From positions 2,542,001 to 2,606,000 of the forward strand of contig NZ_CP043430.1 of assembly GCF_008271365.1 (NCBI RefSeq): a stretch of DNA of 64,000 nucleotides, given 5' to 3'. Source of the DNA: Microbacterium sp. 1S1. GTDB taxonomy: Bacteria > Actinomycetota > Actinomycetes > Actinomycetales > Microbacteriaceae. Position numbers and translations under genes: made by a program. Below, one piece after another: positions 8,878 to 17,954 of the stretch (its first letter is position 1; each line of letters starts with the position of its first letter). A model generated the notes under the pieces. It saw only the letters and a program-made list of their open reading frames with translations, was not told the origin of the DNA and searched no databases.

Positions 8878-9705
8878 TCACTCCTTGCCCGGGAAGATGA
8901 CGGGGGAGGGCTCCGGGCGCTTGGCCGCGATGTGGTCGCCGGAGGACTGGTGCCGCAGGCGGCGGAGCACCCAGGGCACGAGGTGCTCCCTGGCCCAGCC
9001 GAGATCCTCGCTGCGGGCGGCACGCCAGGTCCGCAACGGCAGAGGTTCGGGCTGCATGGCCTCGAGGTCGTTGGGCACGTTGAGGGCGCGCAGGACCATC
9101 CGTGCGACCTCGTGGTGTCCGAGCGCGTTGTAGTGCAGGCGGTCGTCGTCGAAGAAGCGGGGATCCTGCACGACCTTCAGCGCCCACTGGTCCGCGACGA
9201 TGCAGTCGTGCCGCTCCGCGATCGCGCGGACGTTCTCGTTGTAGATCGCGACCTTGCCGCGGAAGGGCCGGAACACGGGGGTGAATCCGGTGTCGATACC
9301 GGTGAACAGGATGACCGCGGCGCCGGTGGAGGACAGCCGTGCCACCGCGTCCTCGAGCTGTGCGGCGATGGCGTCGGGATCGGTGCCGGGACGGATGACA
9401 TCGTTGCCCCCGGCGCAGATCGAGATGAGGTCGGGATGCAGCGCCACCGCGGGTTCCACCTGGTCGGCGACGATCTGCGCGATGAGTTTGCCGCGTACCG
9501 CGAGGTTGGCGTACGCGAAGTCGTCGACCTGCTGGGCGAGCACCTCCGCGACCCGGTCGGCCCAGCCGCGGTGACCCCCGGGAGCGTCGGGATCGGGGTC
9601 GCCGATCCCCTCCGTGAACGAGTCGCCGATCGCGACGAATCGGCGCCACGGATGCGGGGTCTCGTTCGCGACGTACGGGGTCCTTGTCGATTCCTGATCG
9701 CTCAT
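8878..9705 (-). CDS. SGNH/GDSL hydrolase
   Basis: Cytoplasmic esterase or lipase of the SGNH fold, 275 residues. It has GDSFTEG near residue 30 with the nucleophile Ser, GGNDV in block III, and a late DRLHYN segment supplying the Asp/His pair. No signal peptide is visible. The start ATG is preceded by GGAGAG. The protein is clearly paralogous to the SGNH hydrolase at 41990-42745 (shared GDSFTEG, RGWAD, YANLA, RGKL and GGND blocks). The substrate is unknown. It converges on the methyltransferase gene with only 7 bases between. Confidence 0.87.
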   Translation of the reverse strand: MSDQESTRTPYVANETPHPWRRFVAIGDSFTEGIGDPDPDAPGGHRGWADRVAEVLAQQVDDFAYANLAVRGKLIAQIVADQVEPAVALHPDLISICAGGNDVIRPGTDPDAIAAQLEDAVARLSSTGAAVILFTGIDTGFTPVFRPFRGKVAIYNENVRAIAERHDCIVADQWALKVVQDPRFFDDDRLHYNALGHHEVARMVLRALNVPNDLEAMQPEPLPLRTWRAARSEDLGWAREHLVPWVLRRLRHQSSGDHIAAKRPEPSPVIFPGKE

Positions 9706-9842
9706 CCGGCTCTCCTTCGCGAAGGCGTGCGCGCGCGATGGTGACCGTCGCGCAGTGACCGAGCCTACCCGGACGGGTGCGTCCGGCGGAGGACGCGCGC
9801 GGAGCTGCGCCGGATGCCGCCGTGTCGGTGGGAGCGATTATC

Positions 9843-11594
9843 GTGGAGTCGATGCTCTCTCCGTCCTTCCCCCAGCGCGCCCCGTGGGGAACGGCGAACA
9901 AGCTGCGGGCATGGCAGCAGGAGGCTCTGGATGCGTACTTCCAGGCCGACCAGCGTGACTTCCTCGTGGCCGCCACCCCGGGCGCCGGCAAGACCACCTT
10001 CGCCCTCACGCTCGCCGTCGAGCTGATGCGGATGGGGGAGGTGAACCGCGTCATCGTCGTGGCCCCGACGGAGCATCTGAAGACCCAGTGGGCTGATGCC
10101 GCCGCCCGCGTGCACATCCGTCTCGACCCCCGCTTCCGCAACAGCGACTGGGCACCGGCGCGGCACTATCACGGTGTCGTCGTCACCTACGCGCAGGTCG
10201 CTGCGAAGTCCTCGGTGCACCGCCATCTCACGGAGGACGCGAAGACCCTGGTCATCCTCGACGAGGTTCACCACGGCGGCGACGCGCTGAGCTGGGGCGA
10301 CGCCATCCGCGACGCGTACGGACCGGCGAAGCGTCGGCTGCTGCTCTCCGGAACCCCGTTCCGCAGCGATACGGCTCCCATCCCGTTCGTGGAGTACCTC
10401 CCGGACGAGACCGGGGCGCGGGTGTCCAGCACCGACTATGCCTACGGCTACGGTCGTGCCCTCGCCGACGGCGTCGTCCGCCCCGTGCTCTTCCACATGT
10501 ACGCGGGCAAGATGCGGTGGCGGACGAGCGCCGGAGACGAGCTCGAGACCCATCTGGGACAGGACAACACGAAGGATGTCACGTCGCAGGCCTGGCGCAC
10601 GGCACTCGATCCGGAGGGTGATTGGATGCCGGCGGTGCTGTCGGCAGCCGACCGTCGTCTGACCGAGATCCGGCATCACATCCCCGACGCCGGTGGCCTC
10701 GTGCTGGCGACGGATCAGACCGTCGCCAGGGCGTACGCCAAGATCCTGCACAGCATCACGCGGGAGCAGCCGACGATCGTGCTGTCCGACGACGCCACCG
10801 CCTCCGAGCGGATCGAGAAGTTCTCGGAGGGCACCGCCCGATGGATGGTGGCGGTGCGGATGGTCTCGGAGGGTGTGGACGTGCCGCGGCTCGCGGTGGG
10901 CGTCTACGCGACGTCGTCCTCCACCCCGCTGTTCTTCGCGCAGGCCATCGGCCGCTTCGTGCGCGCTCGTCGTCGCGGTGAGGCGGCGAGCGTCTTCCTT
11001 CCGCACGTCCCCGTGCTGATGAAGCTGGCGAACGAGATGGAGAAGCAGCGCGACCACGCCCTGGACCGCCAGTCCAAGGACGACGACGGCCTCGAGGATT
11101 CTCTGCTGGAGAGCGCGAACCGCGAGGACGAGGCGTCCGACGCACTGACCCAGGAGTTCAGCTACCAGGCGATCTCCTCCGTCGCCCACTTCGACCGCAT
11201 GGTCTTCGACGGCAAGGAGTTCGGCCAGCTCGCCGAACCGAACACGCCGGAGGAGGAGGAGTTCATCGGCTTCCCCGGCCTGCTCGAACCCGAGCATGTG
11301 CACGAGCTCCTGATGCAGCGGCAGGCGCGGCAGTCCCGGCACCGCGAGGCACGCGAGGCCCAGGCCGAGCCGACGCAGACGACGACGCTGCCCGCTCCGC
11401 TGCATCGCACCCTGCGCGAGCAGCGCCAGCTCCTGAACAGCCTGGTGGGCCTCTACGCGCGGCAGTCGGGTCAGCCGCATGGTGCCGTCCATGCCGAGCT
11501 GCGGCGCATCTGCGGTGGTCCCGCGGTGGCCCAGGCCACCGTGACGCAGCTGCAGTCCCGGATCGAAGTGCTTCGTAAGCGCGTCCGCTCCTGA
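9843..11594 (+). CDS. DEAD/DEAH-box superfamily 2 helicase
   Basis: SF2 NTPase of about 583 residues. Motif I is ATPGAGKTT (lysine near residue 50), motif II is LDEVHHGG (near 140), motif III LLSGTPF, and motif VI AIGRFVRARR. The rest, after about residue 400, is a helical tail with a charged segment. It resembles the type III restriction/phage-like helicases common in Actinobacteria, whose role is unknown; no methylase or nuclease gene is adjacent, so it is not an obvious restriction subunit. GTG 9843 has GGGAG 8 bases upstream; ATG 9852 is an alternative. Confidence 0.85.
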   Translation: MESMLSPSFPQRAPWGTANKLRAWQQEALDAYFQADQRDFLVAATPGAGKTTFALTLAVELMRMGEVNRVIVVAPTEHLKTQWADAAARVHIRLDPRFRNSDWAPARHYHGVVVTYAQVAAKSSVHRHLTEDAKTLVILDEVHHGGDALSWGDAIRDAYGPAKRRLLLSGTPFRSDTAPIPFVEYLPDETGARVSSTDYAYGYGRALADGVVRPVLFHMYAGKMRWRTSAGDELETHLGQDNTKDVTSQAWRTALDPEGDWMPAVLSAADRRLTEIRHHIPDAGGLVLATDQTVARAYAKILHSITREQPTIVLSDDATASERIEKFSEGTARWMVAVRMVSEGVDVPRLAVGVYATSSSTPLFFAQAIGRFVRARRRGEAASVFLPHVPVLMKLANEMEKQRDHALDRQSKDDDGLEDSLLESANREDEASDALTQEFSYQAISSVAHFDRMVFDGKEFGQLAEPNTPEEEEFIGFPGLLEPEHVHELLMQRQARQSRHREAREAQAEPTQTTTLPAPLHRTLREQRQLLNSLVGLYARQSGQPHGAVHAELRRICGGPAVAQATVTQLQSRIEVLRKRVRS

Positions 11595-11725
11595 GGGCCG
11601 TCCCGCCACCGCTTCGGATCCCCGAAATGCTGGCAATCCGTGCCAGGACGCGGCTGGCGCGAGACGGCGCGGATAGCGTGGAACGGTTGCCCGGACGCCG
11701 GGTGACGGTGACACCTGGAGGTTCC

Positions 11726-12823
11726 ATGACTGCCCCTGCCGCAGCCGAGTCGACGGCTGCCGACCGACGACGCTGGGCCCGCTATCTCGTCGAGGAACGG
11801 GCGGAAGGCGCCGTTTACCAGCGCCTCGCCGCGCGCCGATCGGGGGAGGAGCGCGCGATCCTGCTCGGGCTCGCCGAGGCCGAACGTCGGCACGAGAAGC
11901 ACTGGCTCGATCTGCTCGGCGGCGAACCGGCCCGGCTGCCGCGGGCGGGGATCCGCTCTCGCCTCCTCGGGTGGATGGCCGGACGGTTCGGCTCGATCTT
12001 CGTCCTCGCCCTCGCGCAGAGCGCCGAGGCGCGCTCCCCGTACGACGCCGAGCAGTGGGCGACCCCGGCCATGCGCGCTGACGAGAAGGTCCATCATGAG
12101 GTCGTCCGCGGTCTCGCTGCGCGAGGGCGCCGGCGCCTGTCGGGTTCCTTCCGGGCCGCCGTCTTCGGCGCGAACGACGGCCTCGTCAGCAACCTCGCCC
12201 TCGTCCTGGGCATCGGCGCCACCGGTGTGAGCTCGGGCTTCGTGCTGTTCAGCGGCATCGCGGGCCTGCTCGCCGGCGCGCTGTCCATGGGAGCGGGGGA
12301 GTTCGTGTCGGTGCGGTCGCAGCGGGAACTCCTCACCGCGACCGAAGCGAACGAGGACGCCGCGGCGGCCGCCGCCGACCTCGACATCGACGAGAACGAG
12401 CTCGCGCTCGTGTACCGTGCCCGCGGCATGGACCAGAACGAGTCCCTGGCTCGTGCCCGCCGTATCGTCCAGGCTGCTCAGGAGGGCGTCCGACGGGCGG
12501 CCACAGGCCCGGTGACCGTGCAGGGCGCAGACGCCCACGAGGTCGTCGGAAGCGACTGGACGGCCGCGATCTCCAGTTTCCTCCTCTTCGCCTCCGGCGC
12601 GATCGTCCCCGTACTCCCCTGGATCTTCGGGATGGCGGGCACAGCGGCGATCGTGCTCGCGCTGGTGCTCGTCGGCATCGCGCTGCTCAGCACCGGGGCG
12701 ATGGTGGGGGTGCTCTCCGGGGGTCCGCCGCTGCGTCGCGCCCTGCGCCAGCTCGCGATCGGATTCGGCGCGGCGGCGGTGACCTACGCGCTGGGCCTGC
12801 TCTTCGGCGTCGGCGCGGTGTGA
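11726..12823 (+). CDS. Ferritin-like/VIT1 fusion, iron or manganese exporter (MbfA-like)
   Basis: Membrane transporter of 365 residues with two modules. Residues 10-140 form a rubrerythrin-like helical domain with metal-ligand-type motifs (EERAEGAVY, EAERRHEKHW, DEKVHHE). The rest is a VIT1/CCC1 domain (GANDGLVSNLALVLG, then MGAGEFVSVRSQ) with hydrophobic helices to the C-terminus. The architecture matches alphaproteobacterial MbfA, an iron exporter, so Fe2+ or Mn2+ efflux is inferred. The start has GGAG just upstream; a TAGCGT at 11674-11679 is a likely -10. A strong hairpin follows the stop. Confidence 0.88.
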   Translation: MTAPAAAESTAADRRRWARYLVEERAEGAVYQRLAARRSGEERAILLGLAEAERRHEKHWLDLLGGEPARLPRAGIRSRLLGWMAGRFGSIFVLALAQSAEARSPYDAEQWATPAMRADEKVHHEVVRGLAARGRRRLSGSFRAAVFGANDGLVSNLALVLGIGATGVSSGFVLFSGIAGLLAGALSMGAGEFVSVRSQRELLTATEANEDAAAAAADLDIDENELALVYRARGMDQNESLARARRIVQAAQEGVRRAATGPVTVQGADAHEVVGSDWTAAISSFLLFASGAIVPVLPWIFGMAGTAAIVLALVLVGIALLSTGAMVGVLSGGPPLRRALRQLAIGFGAAAVTYALGLLFGVGAV

Positions 12824-12830
12824 CGGTGGT

Positions 12831-12855
12831 GCGGTCCCGCCCGGCGCGGGACCGC
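12831..12855 (+). terminator. Intrinsic terminator after the VIT1-fusion gene
   Basis: Perfect 10-base stem GCGGTCCCGC/GCGGGACCGC with a 5-base loop, 8 bases after the stop codon. There is no T-tract, as is usual at this GC content. Confidence 0.7.
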
Positions 12856-12884
12856 CCCCGGCGGGAGGCTGGCTCGCGAGACGA

Positions 12885-12918
12885 CGAAGGCCCCGGATCC
12901 GGGGATCCGGGGCCTTCG
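12885..12918. terminator. Strong bidirectional terminator between VIT1-fusion gene and tRNA-Leu
   Basis: Inverted repeat with 16-base perfect arms (CGAAGGCCCCGGATCC and its complement) and a 2-base loop. It lies 8 bases beyond the 3' end of the minus-strand tRNA and downstream of the plus-strand gene, so it can stop both transcripts. Confidence 0.8.
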
Positions 12919-12925
12919 CTCCCTG

Positions 12926-13008
12926 TGCGCGGAGGGGGACTTGAACCCCCACGCCCTATCGGGCACTAGCACCTCAAGCTAGCGCGTCTACCATTCCGCC
13001 ACCCGCGC
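12926..13008 (-). tRNA. tRNA-Leu (GAG)
   Basis: Class II tRNA of 83 nucleotides on the minus strand. The acceptor stem is GCGCGGG/TCCGCGC, the anticodon loop TTGAGGT reads GAG, there is a long variable arm, and the T-arm is GGGGGTTCAAGTCCCCC. CCA is not encoded. A TAATCT hexamer at 13044-13049 (minus strand) may be its -10. Confidence 0.93.
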
Positions 13009-13109
13009 AGGTGTTGGATTTGATCGTTGCCGACCGAAGAATGAGATTAGCACGTTCTCGGAGGCGTCTCGAACCGAGCGTGACGCCCGGGCGTGGCACG
13101 CGCTTTCGA

Positions 13110-13115
13110 TAGCCT
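13110..13115 (+). promoter_or_regulatory. -10 box of a leaderless promoter (M20 peptidase)
   Basis: TAGCCT ends 6 bases before ATG 13122 and no Shine-Dalgarno sequence is visible, so transcription probably starts at or next to the start codon. Confidence 0.55.
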
Positions 13116-13121
13116 GAGTCC

Positions 13122-14417
13122 ATGACCGATTCCTCCCTTCCCGAGGTCGCGCGCGTCGCGAGCGACCTCATCCGCTTCGACACCTCCAACTACGGCGGCG
13201 GTAATGCGAAGGGCGAGCGGGAGGCGGCCGAGTACGTCGGCGCATACCTATCGGAGCTCGGACTCGAGGTCGAGTACTACGAGCCCATCCCGCGGCGCAC
13301 GAACGTCATGGCGCGTGTGCCCGGCCGCGATCGCAGCAAACCGGCTCTCGTCGTGCACGGACACCTGGACGTCGTGCCGGCGGTCGCCGAGGACTGGACG
13401 GTGGATCCGTTCGCCGGAACCGTGCAGGACGGAATGCTGTGGGGTCGTGGCGCGGTCGACATGAAGAACATGGACGCGATGATCTTGACCGCTGTGGCGG
13501 ATATCCTCCGCGCGGGGGAGCAGCCGGAGCGTGACCTGGTCCTGGCTTTCTTCGCCGACGAGGAGAACGGTGGGGTAGAGGGCTCGGCGCTCGTGGTGAA
13601 GGACCGCCCGGAGTGGTTCGCCGGTGCGACGACGGCGATCAGCGAGGTCGGCGGGTACTCCATCTCCGTCGACGACCGCCGTGCGTACCTGCTCCAGGTC
13701 GGGGAGAAGGCTCTGATCTGGATCCGACTGGTCGCGACCGGACGCGCGGGTCACGGCAGCCGGCTCCATGATGACAACGCCGTGACGAAGCTCGCCGAGG
13801 CGGTCGCCGCCATCGGCCGCACGCGGTGGCCTATCCGGCTGACCCCCACCACGGAAGCGCTGCTCGCAGGGCTGAGCGCGCTGAGCGGACGCAGCATCGA
13901 TGACCCGGACGCGCTGGCCGCCGCGGCGGGCCCCGCCGAGGCGTTCCTGCGGTCCACGTTCCGCACGACCACGAACCCCACCGCTCTCTCCGCCGGGTAC
14001 AAGCACAACGTCATCCCCGAACGCGCCGAAGCCCTGATCGACGTTCGGGTGATCCCCGGAACGGAGGACGACGTGCTCGCCGAACTCCAGCGCATCGTAG
14101 GCGACGACATCCGGATCGAGACGGTCGTGCGCGACATCGGCATGGAGACGCCATTCCAGGGGGAGCTGGTCGACGCGATGGTCGCGGCGCTGGGCCGTCA
14201 TGACCCGGGGGTGCCGGTCATCCCGTATCTGCTCGGCGCCGCGACGGACAACAAGGCGCTGGCCACGCTGGGGATCACGGGGTACGGCTTCGCTCCGCTC
14301 CAGCTCCCCGCTGATCTCGACTTCACCGGGATGTTCCACGGAGTCGACGAGCGAGTGCCCGTAGACTCACTTGTCTTCGGTCAGCGGGTGCTGGCCGATC
14401 TGCTGCGCACGTACTGA
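13122..14417 (+). CDS. M20-family metallopeptidase (DapE/ArgE-like)
   Basis: Zinc-dependent amidohydrolase or dipeptidase, 431 residues. Metal ligands are visible in order: HGHLDVVP, the [11 protein letters not shown] aspartate, the catalytic pair in DEENGG, and [10 protein letters not shown] in the dimerisation domain. Actinobacterial relatives (for example M. tuberculosis Rv2141c, called dapE2) are not proven succinyl-diaminopimelate desuccinylases, so a generic peptidase call is safer. The gene precedes uppP by 47 bases, an order also seen in mycobacteria. Its promoter looks leaderless. Confidence 0.9.
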   Translation: MTDSSLPEVARVASDLIRFDTSNYGGGNAKGEREAAEYVGAYLSELGLEVEYYEPIPRRTNVMARVPGRDRSKPALVVHGHLDVVPAVAEDWTVDPFAGTVQDGMLWGRGAVDMKNMDAMILTAVADILRAGEQPERDLVLAFFADEENGGVEGSALVVKDRPEWFAGATTAISEVGGYSISVDDRRAYLLQVGEKALIWIRLVATGRAGHGSRLHDDNAVTKLAEAVAAIGRTRWPIRLTPTTEALLAGLSALSGRSIDDPDALAAAAGPAEAFLRSTFRTTTNPTALSAGYKHNVIPERAEALIDVRVIPGTEDDVLAELQRIVGDDIRIETVVRDIGMETPFQGELVDAMVAALGRHDPGVPVIPYLLGAATDNKALATLGITGYGFAPLQLPADLDFTGMFHGVDERVPVDSLVFGQRVLADLLRTY

Positions 14418-14464
14418 GCGGCGTTCTCGCGCTCCGTGCCGTCCCGAAAGACGAAGGCCTCTCC

Positions 14465-15295
14465 ATGCACCTGCTCGAAGCACTGATCCTGGGAATCGTC
14501 CAGGGCCTCACCGAGTTCCTGCCGATCTCCTCCAGCGCGCATCTGCGCATCCTCGGGACGTTCCTCCCGTCGGGCGAGGACCCGGGCGCGGCATTCACCG
14601 CCATCACCCAGATCGGCACGGAGGCGGCGGTCGTCGTGTTCTTCTGGCGGGACATCGTCCGGATCATCTCCCGATGGTTCCAGTCGATCGCCGGCAAGGT
14701 ACCTCGGAACGATCCTGACGCACGAATGGGCTGGCTCATCATCATCGGGAGCATCCCGATCGTCCTCCTCGGACTGCTGTTCCAGGACCAGATCGAGACC
14801 GTTTTCCGCTCGTTGTGGATCGTGGCGATCATGCTCATCGTGTTCGGTGTCCTCCTCGGCGTTGCCGACTACGTCGGAGCCAAGCGCCGCAAGCTCGACG
14901 ATCTGACCTACCCGCACGGCATCGCGTTCGGACTGGCTCAGGCCCTCGCCCTCGTCCCCGGCGTCTCTCGGTCGGGCGGGACCATCACGATGGGACTCTT
15001 CCTCGGCTACGAGCGCGCTGCCGCCGCCCGGTATGCCTTCCTGCTGGCGATCCCCGCCGTGTTCGGCAGCGGTTTCTACCAGCTCTTCAAGAGCTGGGGC
15101 GAGCCCTCCTTCTTCTCGCTGGGGGACACCATCGCGGCGACGGGCGTCGCCTTCGTGGTGGCGCTCGGCGTGATCGCCTTCTTCATGAGCTGGATCTCGA
15201 AGCGCAGCTTCCTGCCGTTCGTGATCTACCGCATCCTGCTCGGCGGGGCGCTGCTCGTCCTGCTGGCCATGGGGGTCATCCCGGCCTCGGCCTGA
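14465..15295 (+). CDS. uppP: Undecaprenyl-diphosphate phosphatase
   Basis: Integral membrane enzyme that recycles undecaprenyl diphosphate to the monophosphate carrier for peptidoglycan synthesis and confers bacitracin tolerance. The 276 residues and multiple hydrophobic helices fit UppP/BacA. The two signature motifs are present: [13 protein letters not shown] near residue 20 and [13 protein letters not shown] near 160. It probably shares a transcript with the preceding peptidase gene and converges on the PAC2 gene 12 bases downstream. Confidence 0.95.
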   Translation: MHLLEALILGIVQGLTEFLPISSSAHLRILGTFLPSGEDPGAAFTAITQIGTEAAVVVFFWRDIVRIISRWFQSIAGKVPRNDPDARMGWLIIIGSIPIVLLGLLFQDQIETVFRSLWIVAIMLIVFGVLLGVADYVGAKRRKLDDLTYPHGIAFGLAQALALVPGVSRSGGTITMGLFLGYERAAAARYAFLLAIPAVFGSGFYQLFKSWGEPSFFSLGDTIAATGVAFVVALGVIAFFMSWISKRSFLPFVIYRILLGGALLVLLAMGVIPASA

Positions 15296-15307
15296 TCCCG
15301 GCGCCTG

Positions 15308-16156
15308 TCAGCGCTTGCGGTCGCCGCGACCGTCGTCGCGGCGACGCAGGTACCGCTCGAAGGCCTGCGCGATCGCGTCGCCCGAGGCATCGGGGGAGTC
15401 CCAGGTGTCCCGCGTCCGCTCGAGCTGACGGATGTACTCCGCCATGTCCTCGTCCTCGGACGCGGCCGCGTCGATCGATGCCTCCCATGCCGCCGCCTCG
15501 GTACGCAGATGCCGGCGGTCGACATCCACGCCGGTCAGCTCCTCGAGGCGGTCGAGGAGGGCGAGGGTGACCTTCGGCGAGGGGGCCGCCGAGGCCACGT
15601 AGTGCGGGACGCTCGCCCAGAGGCTGACGGACGGGATTCCGGCGTTCTCGGCGAAGTGCTCGAGCACGGTGAGGATGCCGACGGGCCCCTCGTACACGGA
15701 ACGCTCCAGAGCGTGCGCTTCCCGGACCTGCTCGTTCTGGCTGGACGCGAAGATGGAGATCGGGCGGGTGTGCGGGACATCGGAGAGCATGGCTCCCAAG
15801 GTCACGAATCCGGTGATGTCGTCGCGCAGGGCGACGTCGATGAACTCCGATGCGAAAGCCTGCCAGGTGCGCGCCGGTTCCGCGCCGGTGAGGAGCCAGA
15901 ACTCGGGGCCGGGACCAGGGTCGCGGGGGCGCCACAGCGCCGCCTCCGGCCACGTCATCTGACGGCGGCCCTCGCCGTCGAGCCGGGTCGCCGGGCGGGT
16001 GTACTGGTAGTCGAAGTAGAGCTCAGGGTCCACGGAGTGGACGAGATCGTAGCCGCCGGCAGACTGCAGGGCGCCCACCGCTCCGGTCGCGGCCTCGCCG
16101 GCATCGTTCCAGCCGTCGAAGGCGGCGATAATGATGCGCGAACCGAGAACGTCCAT
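15308..16156 (-). CDS. PAC2 family protein (proteasome assembly chaperone-like)
   Basis: 282-residue protein beginning MDVLGSRIIIAAFDGWNDAG, typical of the bacterial PAC2 family, with a C-terminal helical segment of acidic residues (AASEDEDMAEYIRQLERT). Family members occur next to proteasome genes in several actinobacteria, but their biochemical role is unproven. ATG 16156 is chosen because GGGAG lies 9 bases upstream; longer in-frame forms lack a ribosome site. It shares the divergent intergenic region with the HAD gene. Confidence 0.85.
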   Translation of the reverse strand: MDVLGSRIIIAAFDGWNDAGEAATGAVGALQSAGGYDLVHSVDPELYFDYQYTRPATRLDGEGRRQMTWPEAALWRPRDPGPGPEFWLLTGAEPARTWQAFASEFIDVALRDDITGFVTLGAMLSDVPHTRPISIFASSQNEQVREAHALERSVYEGPVGILTVLEHFAENAGIPSVSLWASVPHYVASAAPSPKVTLALLDRLEELTGVDVDRRHLRTEAAAWEASIDAAASEDEDMAEYIRQLERTRDTWDSPDASGDAIAQAFERYLRRRDDGRGDRKR

Positions 16157-16244
16157 GCCGTGCTCCCTTCGAGGCCGTAGTGCCGATCCCCCCAGGCTAG
16201 CCCGCGTCCAGGGGATGTGGGCGGCCCCGGCTAGCATGGGTTCG

Positions 16245-16928
16245 GTGAGCAACAAGCCCCGCGCGGTCCTCTGGGACATGGATGGAACACTCGTCGACAC
16301 CGAGCCCTACTGGATGGCGGCCGAGACCGCACTGGTCGAGTCCTTCGGGGGCACCTGGTCTCATGAGGATGCTCTGCAACTCGTCGGAAGTGGCCTCATC
16401 GACAGCGCGATCATCCTCCAGGGGGCCGGCGTCGAGATGGACCCCGAGGCGATCGTCTCCCACCTGACCAGCGCCGTCCAGGAGTCGCTGCGCGCTCAGG
16501 GCGTGCCGTTCCGGCCCGGCGCACAGGAGCTGCTCCGTGACCTCCGCGCCGCCGGGATCCCGACCGGCCTCGTGACCATGTCGCTGCGTCGGATGGCGCT
16601 CGACGTGGTGGGCTTGATCGATTTCGAGGCGTTCGACGTCGTCGTGGCCGGAGACGACGTCGAGAACCCGAAGCCGCATCCGGAGCCCTACCTCCAGGCC
16701 GCCGCACTGCTCGACGTGGACATCGCCGAGGTGGTGGTCATCGAGGATTCCCCCACGGGACTTCGGGCCGGCCTCGCCTCCGGTGCGCTCACGCTCGGGG
16801 TGCCGCACATCGTCCCGCTCGACGGCCTCGGCGCGCATGAGCTGTGGCCCACCCTCGACGGCCGCGGGGCGGCCGACCTCGTGGACCTGTTCGGGGCCCG
16901 CGCCGCGACCACGGAGGCCAGCCGATGA
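16245..16928 (+). CDS. HAD-superfamily hydrolase (beta-phosphoglucomutase-like)
   Basis: Phosphatase or phosphomutase of 227 residues. Motif I is WDMDGTLVDTEP near residue 10 (nucleophile Asp), motif II is VTMS near 107, motif III supplies the lysine in NPKPHPEPY near 145, and motif IV is VIEDSPTG. A helical cap is inserted after motif I. GTG 16245 is preferred because a TAGCAT hexamer ends 7 bases before it (leaderless pattern); ATG 16236 in the same frame would fall inside that hexamer. The stop overlaps the start of trmI as ATGA. Confidence 0.87.
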   Translation: MSNKPRAVLWDMDGTLVDTEPYWMAAETALVESFGGTWSHEDALQLVGSGLIDSAIILQGAGVEMDPEAIVSHLTSAVQESLRAQGVPFRPGAQELLRDLRAAGIPTGLVTMSLRRMALDVVGLIDFEAFDVVVAGDDVENPKPHPEPYLQAAALLDVDIAEVVVIEDSPTGLRAGLASGALTLGVPHIVPLDGLGAHELWPTLDGRGAADLVDLFGARAATTEASR

Positions 16929-17944
16929 CGACCACTTCCGCACCTCGCCCTAGCGGTCCCTTCCGCGAGGGCGATCGCGTCCAGCTCACCGGTCCGAAGG
17001 GTCGTCTGCACACCGTCACTCTCCGTGAGGACGGCGAGCTGCACACCCATCACGGCGTGCTGCGGCACCGTGATCTCATCGGGCTGCCGGATGGATCCGT
17101 GGTCGCGAACAGCTCAGGGCACGAGTACCTCGCGCTGCGGCCGCTGCTGCGCGACTTCGCCATGTCTATGCCCCGCGGCGCCGCCATCGTCTACCCCAAG
17201 GACGCGGCGCAAATCGTCATGCAGGCGGACATCTTCCCCGGCGCGACTGTTGTCGAGGCCGGAGTCGGGTCGGGGGCGCTGTCGCTGTCGCTCTTGCGGG
17301 CCGTCGGGCCTGCCGGCCGGCTCCTCTCCTTCGAACGCCGCGAGGACTTCGCCGAGGTCGCCCGGGCCAACGTCGAGACCTTCTTCGGGGAGCTCCCTGA
17401 CACGTGGCGCGTTGTGGTGGGAGACCTCGTCGCCTCGCTGCCCGCCGAGGTTGAGCCCGGCACGGTCGACCGCGTCGTGCTGGACATGCTGGCTCCGTGG
17501 GAGTGCATCGAGGCGGTGGCGGACGCGCTGACGCCGGGCGGCGTGGTGCTCTGCTACATCGCCACGGCCACCCAGCTCTCCCGCGTCGCGGAGTTCATCC
17601 GCGGTACCGGGCTGTTCACCGACCCGGAGGCGTCGGAGACGATGGTGCGCGGCTGGCACGTCGAAGGGCTTGCCGTCCGACCGGATCACCGGATGGTCGC
17701 GCACACCGGATTCCTCCTCACGGCCCGCCGGCTGGCTCCGGGGGCGGTGGCTCCGTCGGTGAAGCGTCGCGCGTCGAAGAGCAGCTACAGCGACGAGGAC
17801 GTCGAGCTCTGGACGCCGGGCGCGGTGGGTGACAGGGAGATCACGGACAAGAACCTCCGCAAGCGTGCTCGTGAAGCCGGCAGAGCCGCCGAGGGGGCTC
17901 GGTTGGCGGCGGCGTCGCGCGAATCCGGGCACGCGACGGAATAG
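16925..17944 (+). CDS. trmI: tRNA (adenine-58-N1)-methyltransferase
   Basis: Makes m1A58 in the T-loop of tRNA. The 339-residue protein has an N-terminal beta-barrel (EGDRVQLTGPKGRLHTV), then a Rossmann SAM domain with VVEAGVGSGALSLSLL near residue 108 and the VVLDMLAPWE motif IV segment. It is closely like M. tuberculosis Rv2118c. It is translationally coupled to the HAD gene and followed 10 bases later by the FKBP lipoprotein gene. In many actinobacteria the proteasome/pupylation genes lie just downstream of trmI; here they are absent. Confidence 0.93.
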   Translation: MTTTSAPRPSGPFREGDRVQLTGPKGRLHTVTLREDGELHTHHGVLRHRDLIGLPDGSVVANSSGHEYLALRPLLRDFAMSMPRGAAIVYPKDAAQIVMQADIFPGATVVEAGVGSGALSLSLLRAVGPAGRLLSFERREDFAEVARANVETFFGELPDTWRVVVGDLVASLPAEVEPGTVDRVVLDMLAPWECIEAVADALTPGGVVLCYIATATQLSRVAEFIRGTGLFTDPEASETMVRGWHVEGLAVRPDHRMVAHTGFLLTARRLAPGAVAPSVKRRASKSSYSDEDVELWTPGAVGDREITDKNLRKRAREAGRAAEGARLAAASRESGHATE

Positions 17945-17947
17945 ACT
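17942..17947 (+). promoter_or_regulatory. -10 box of a leaderless promoter (FKBP lipoprotein)
   Basis: TAGACT overlaps the trmI stop region and ends 7 bases before GTG 17955. This would let the FKBP-pafBC unit be transcribed separately from trmI. Confidence 0.5.
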
Positions 17948-17954
17948 GGAGCGC

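Noticed and set aside
9843..11594. SF2 helicase as part of a defence or restriction system
   Set aside because: No methyltransferase, nuclease or other defence partner adjoins it; it is flanked by an esterase and a metal transporter.
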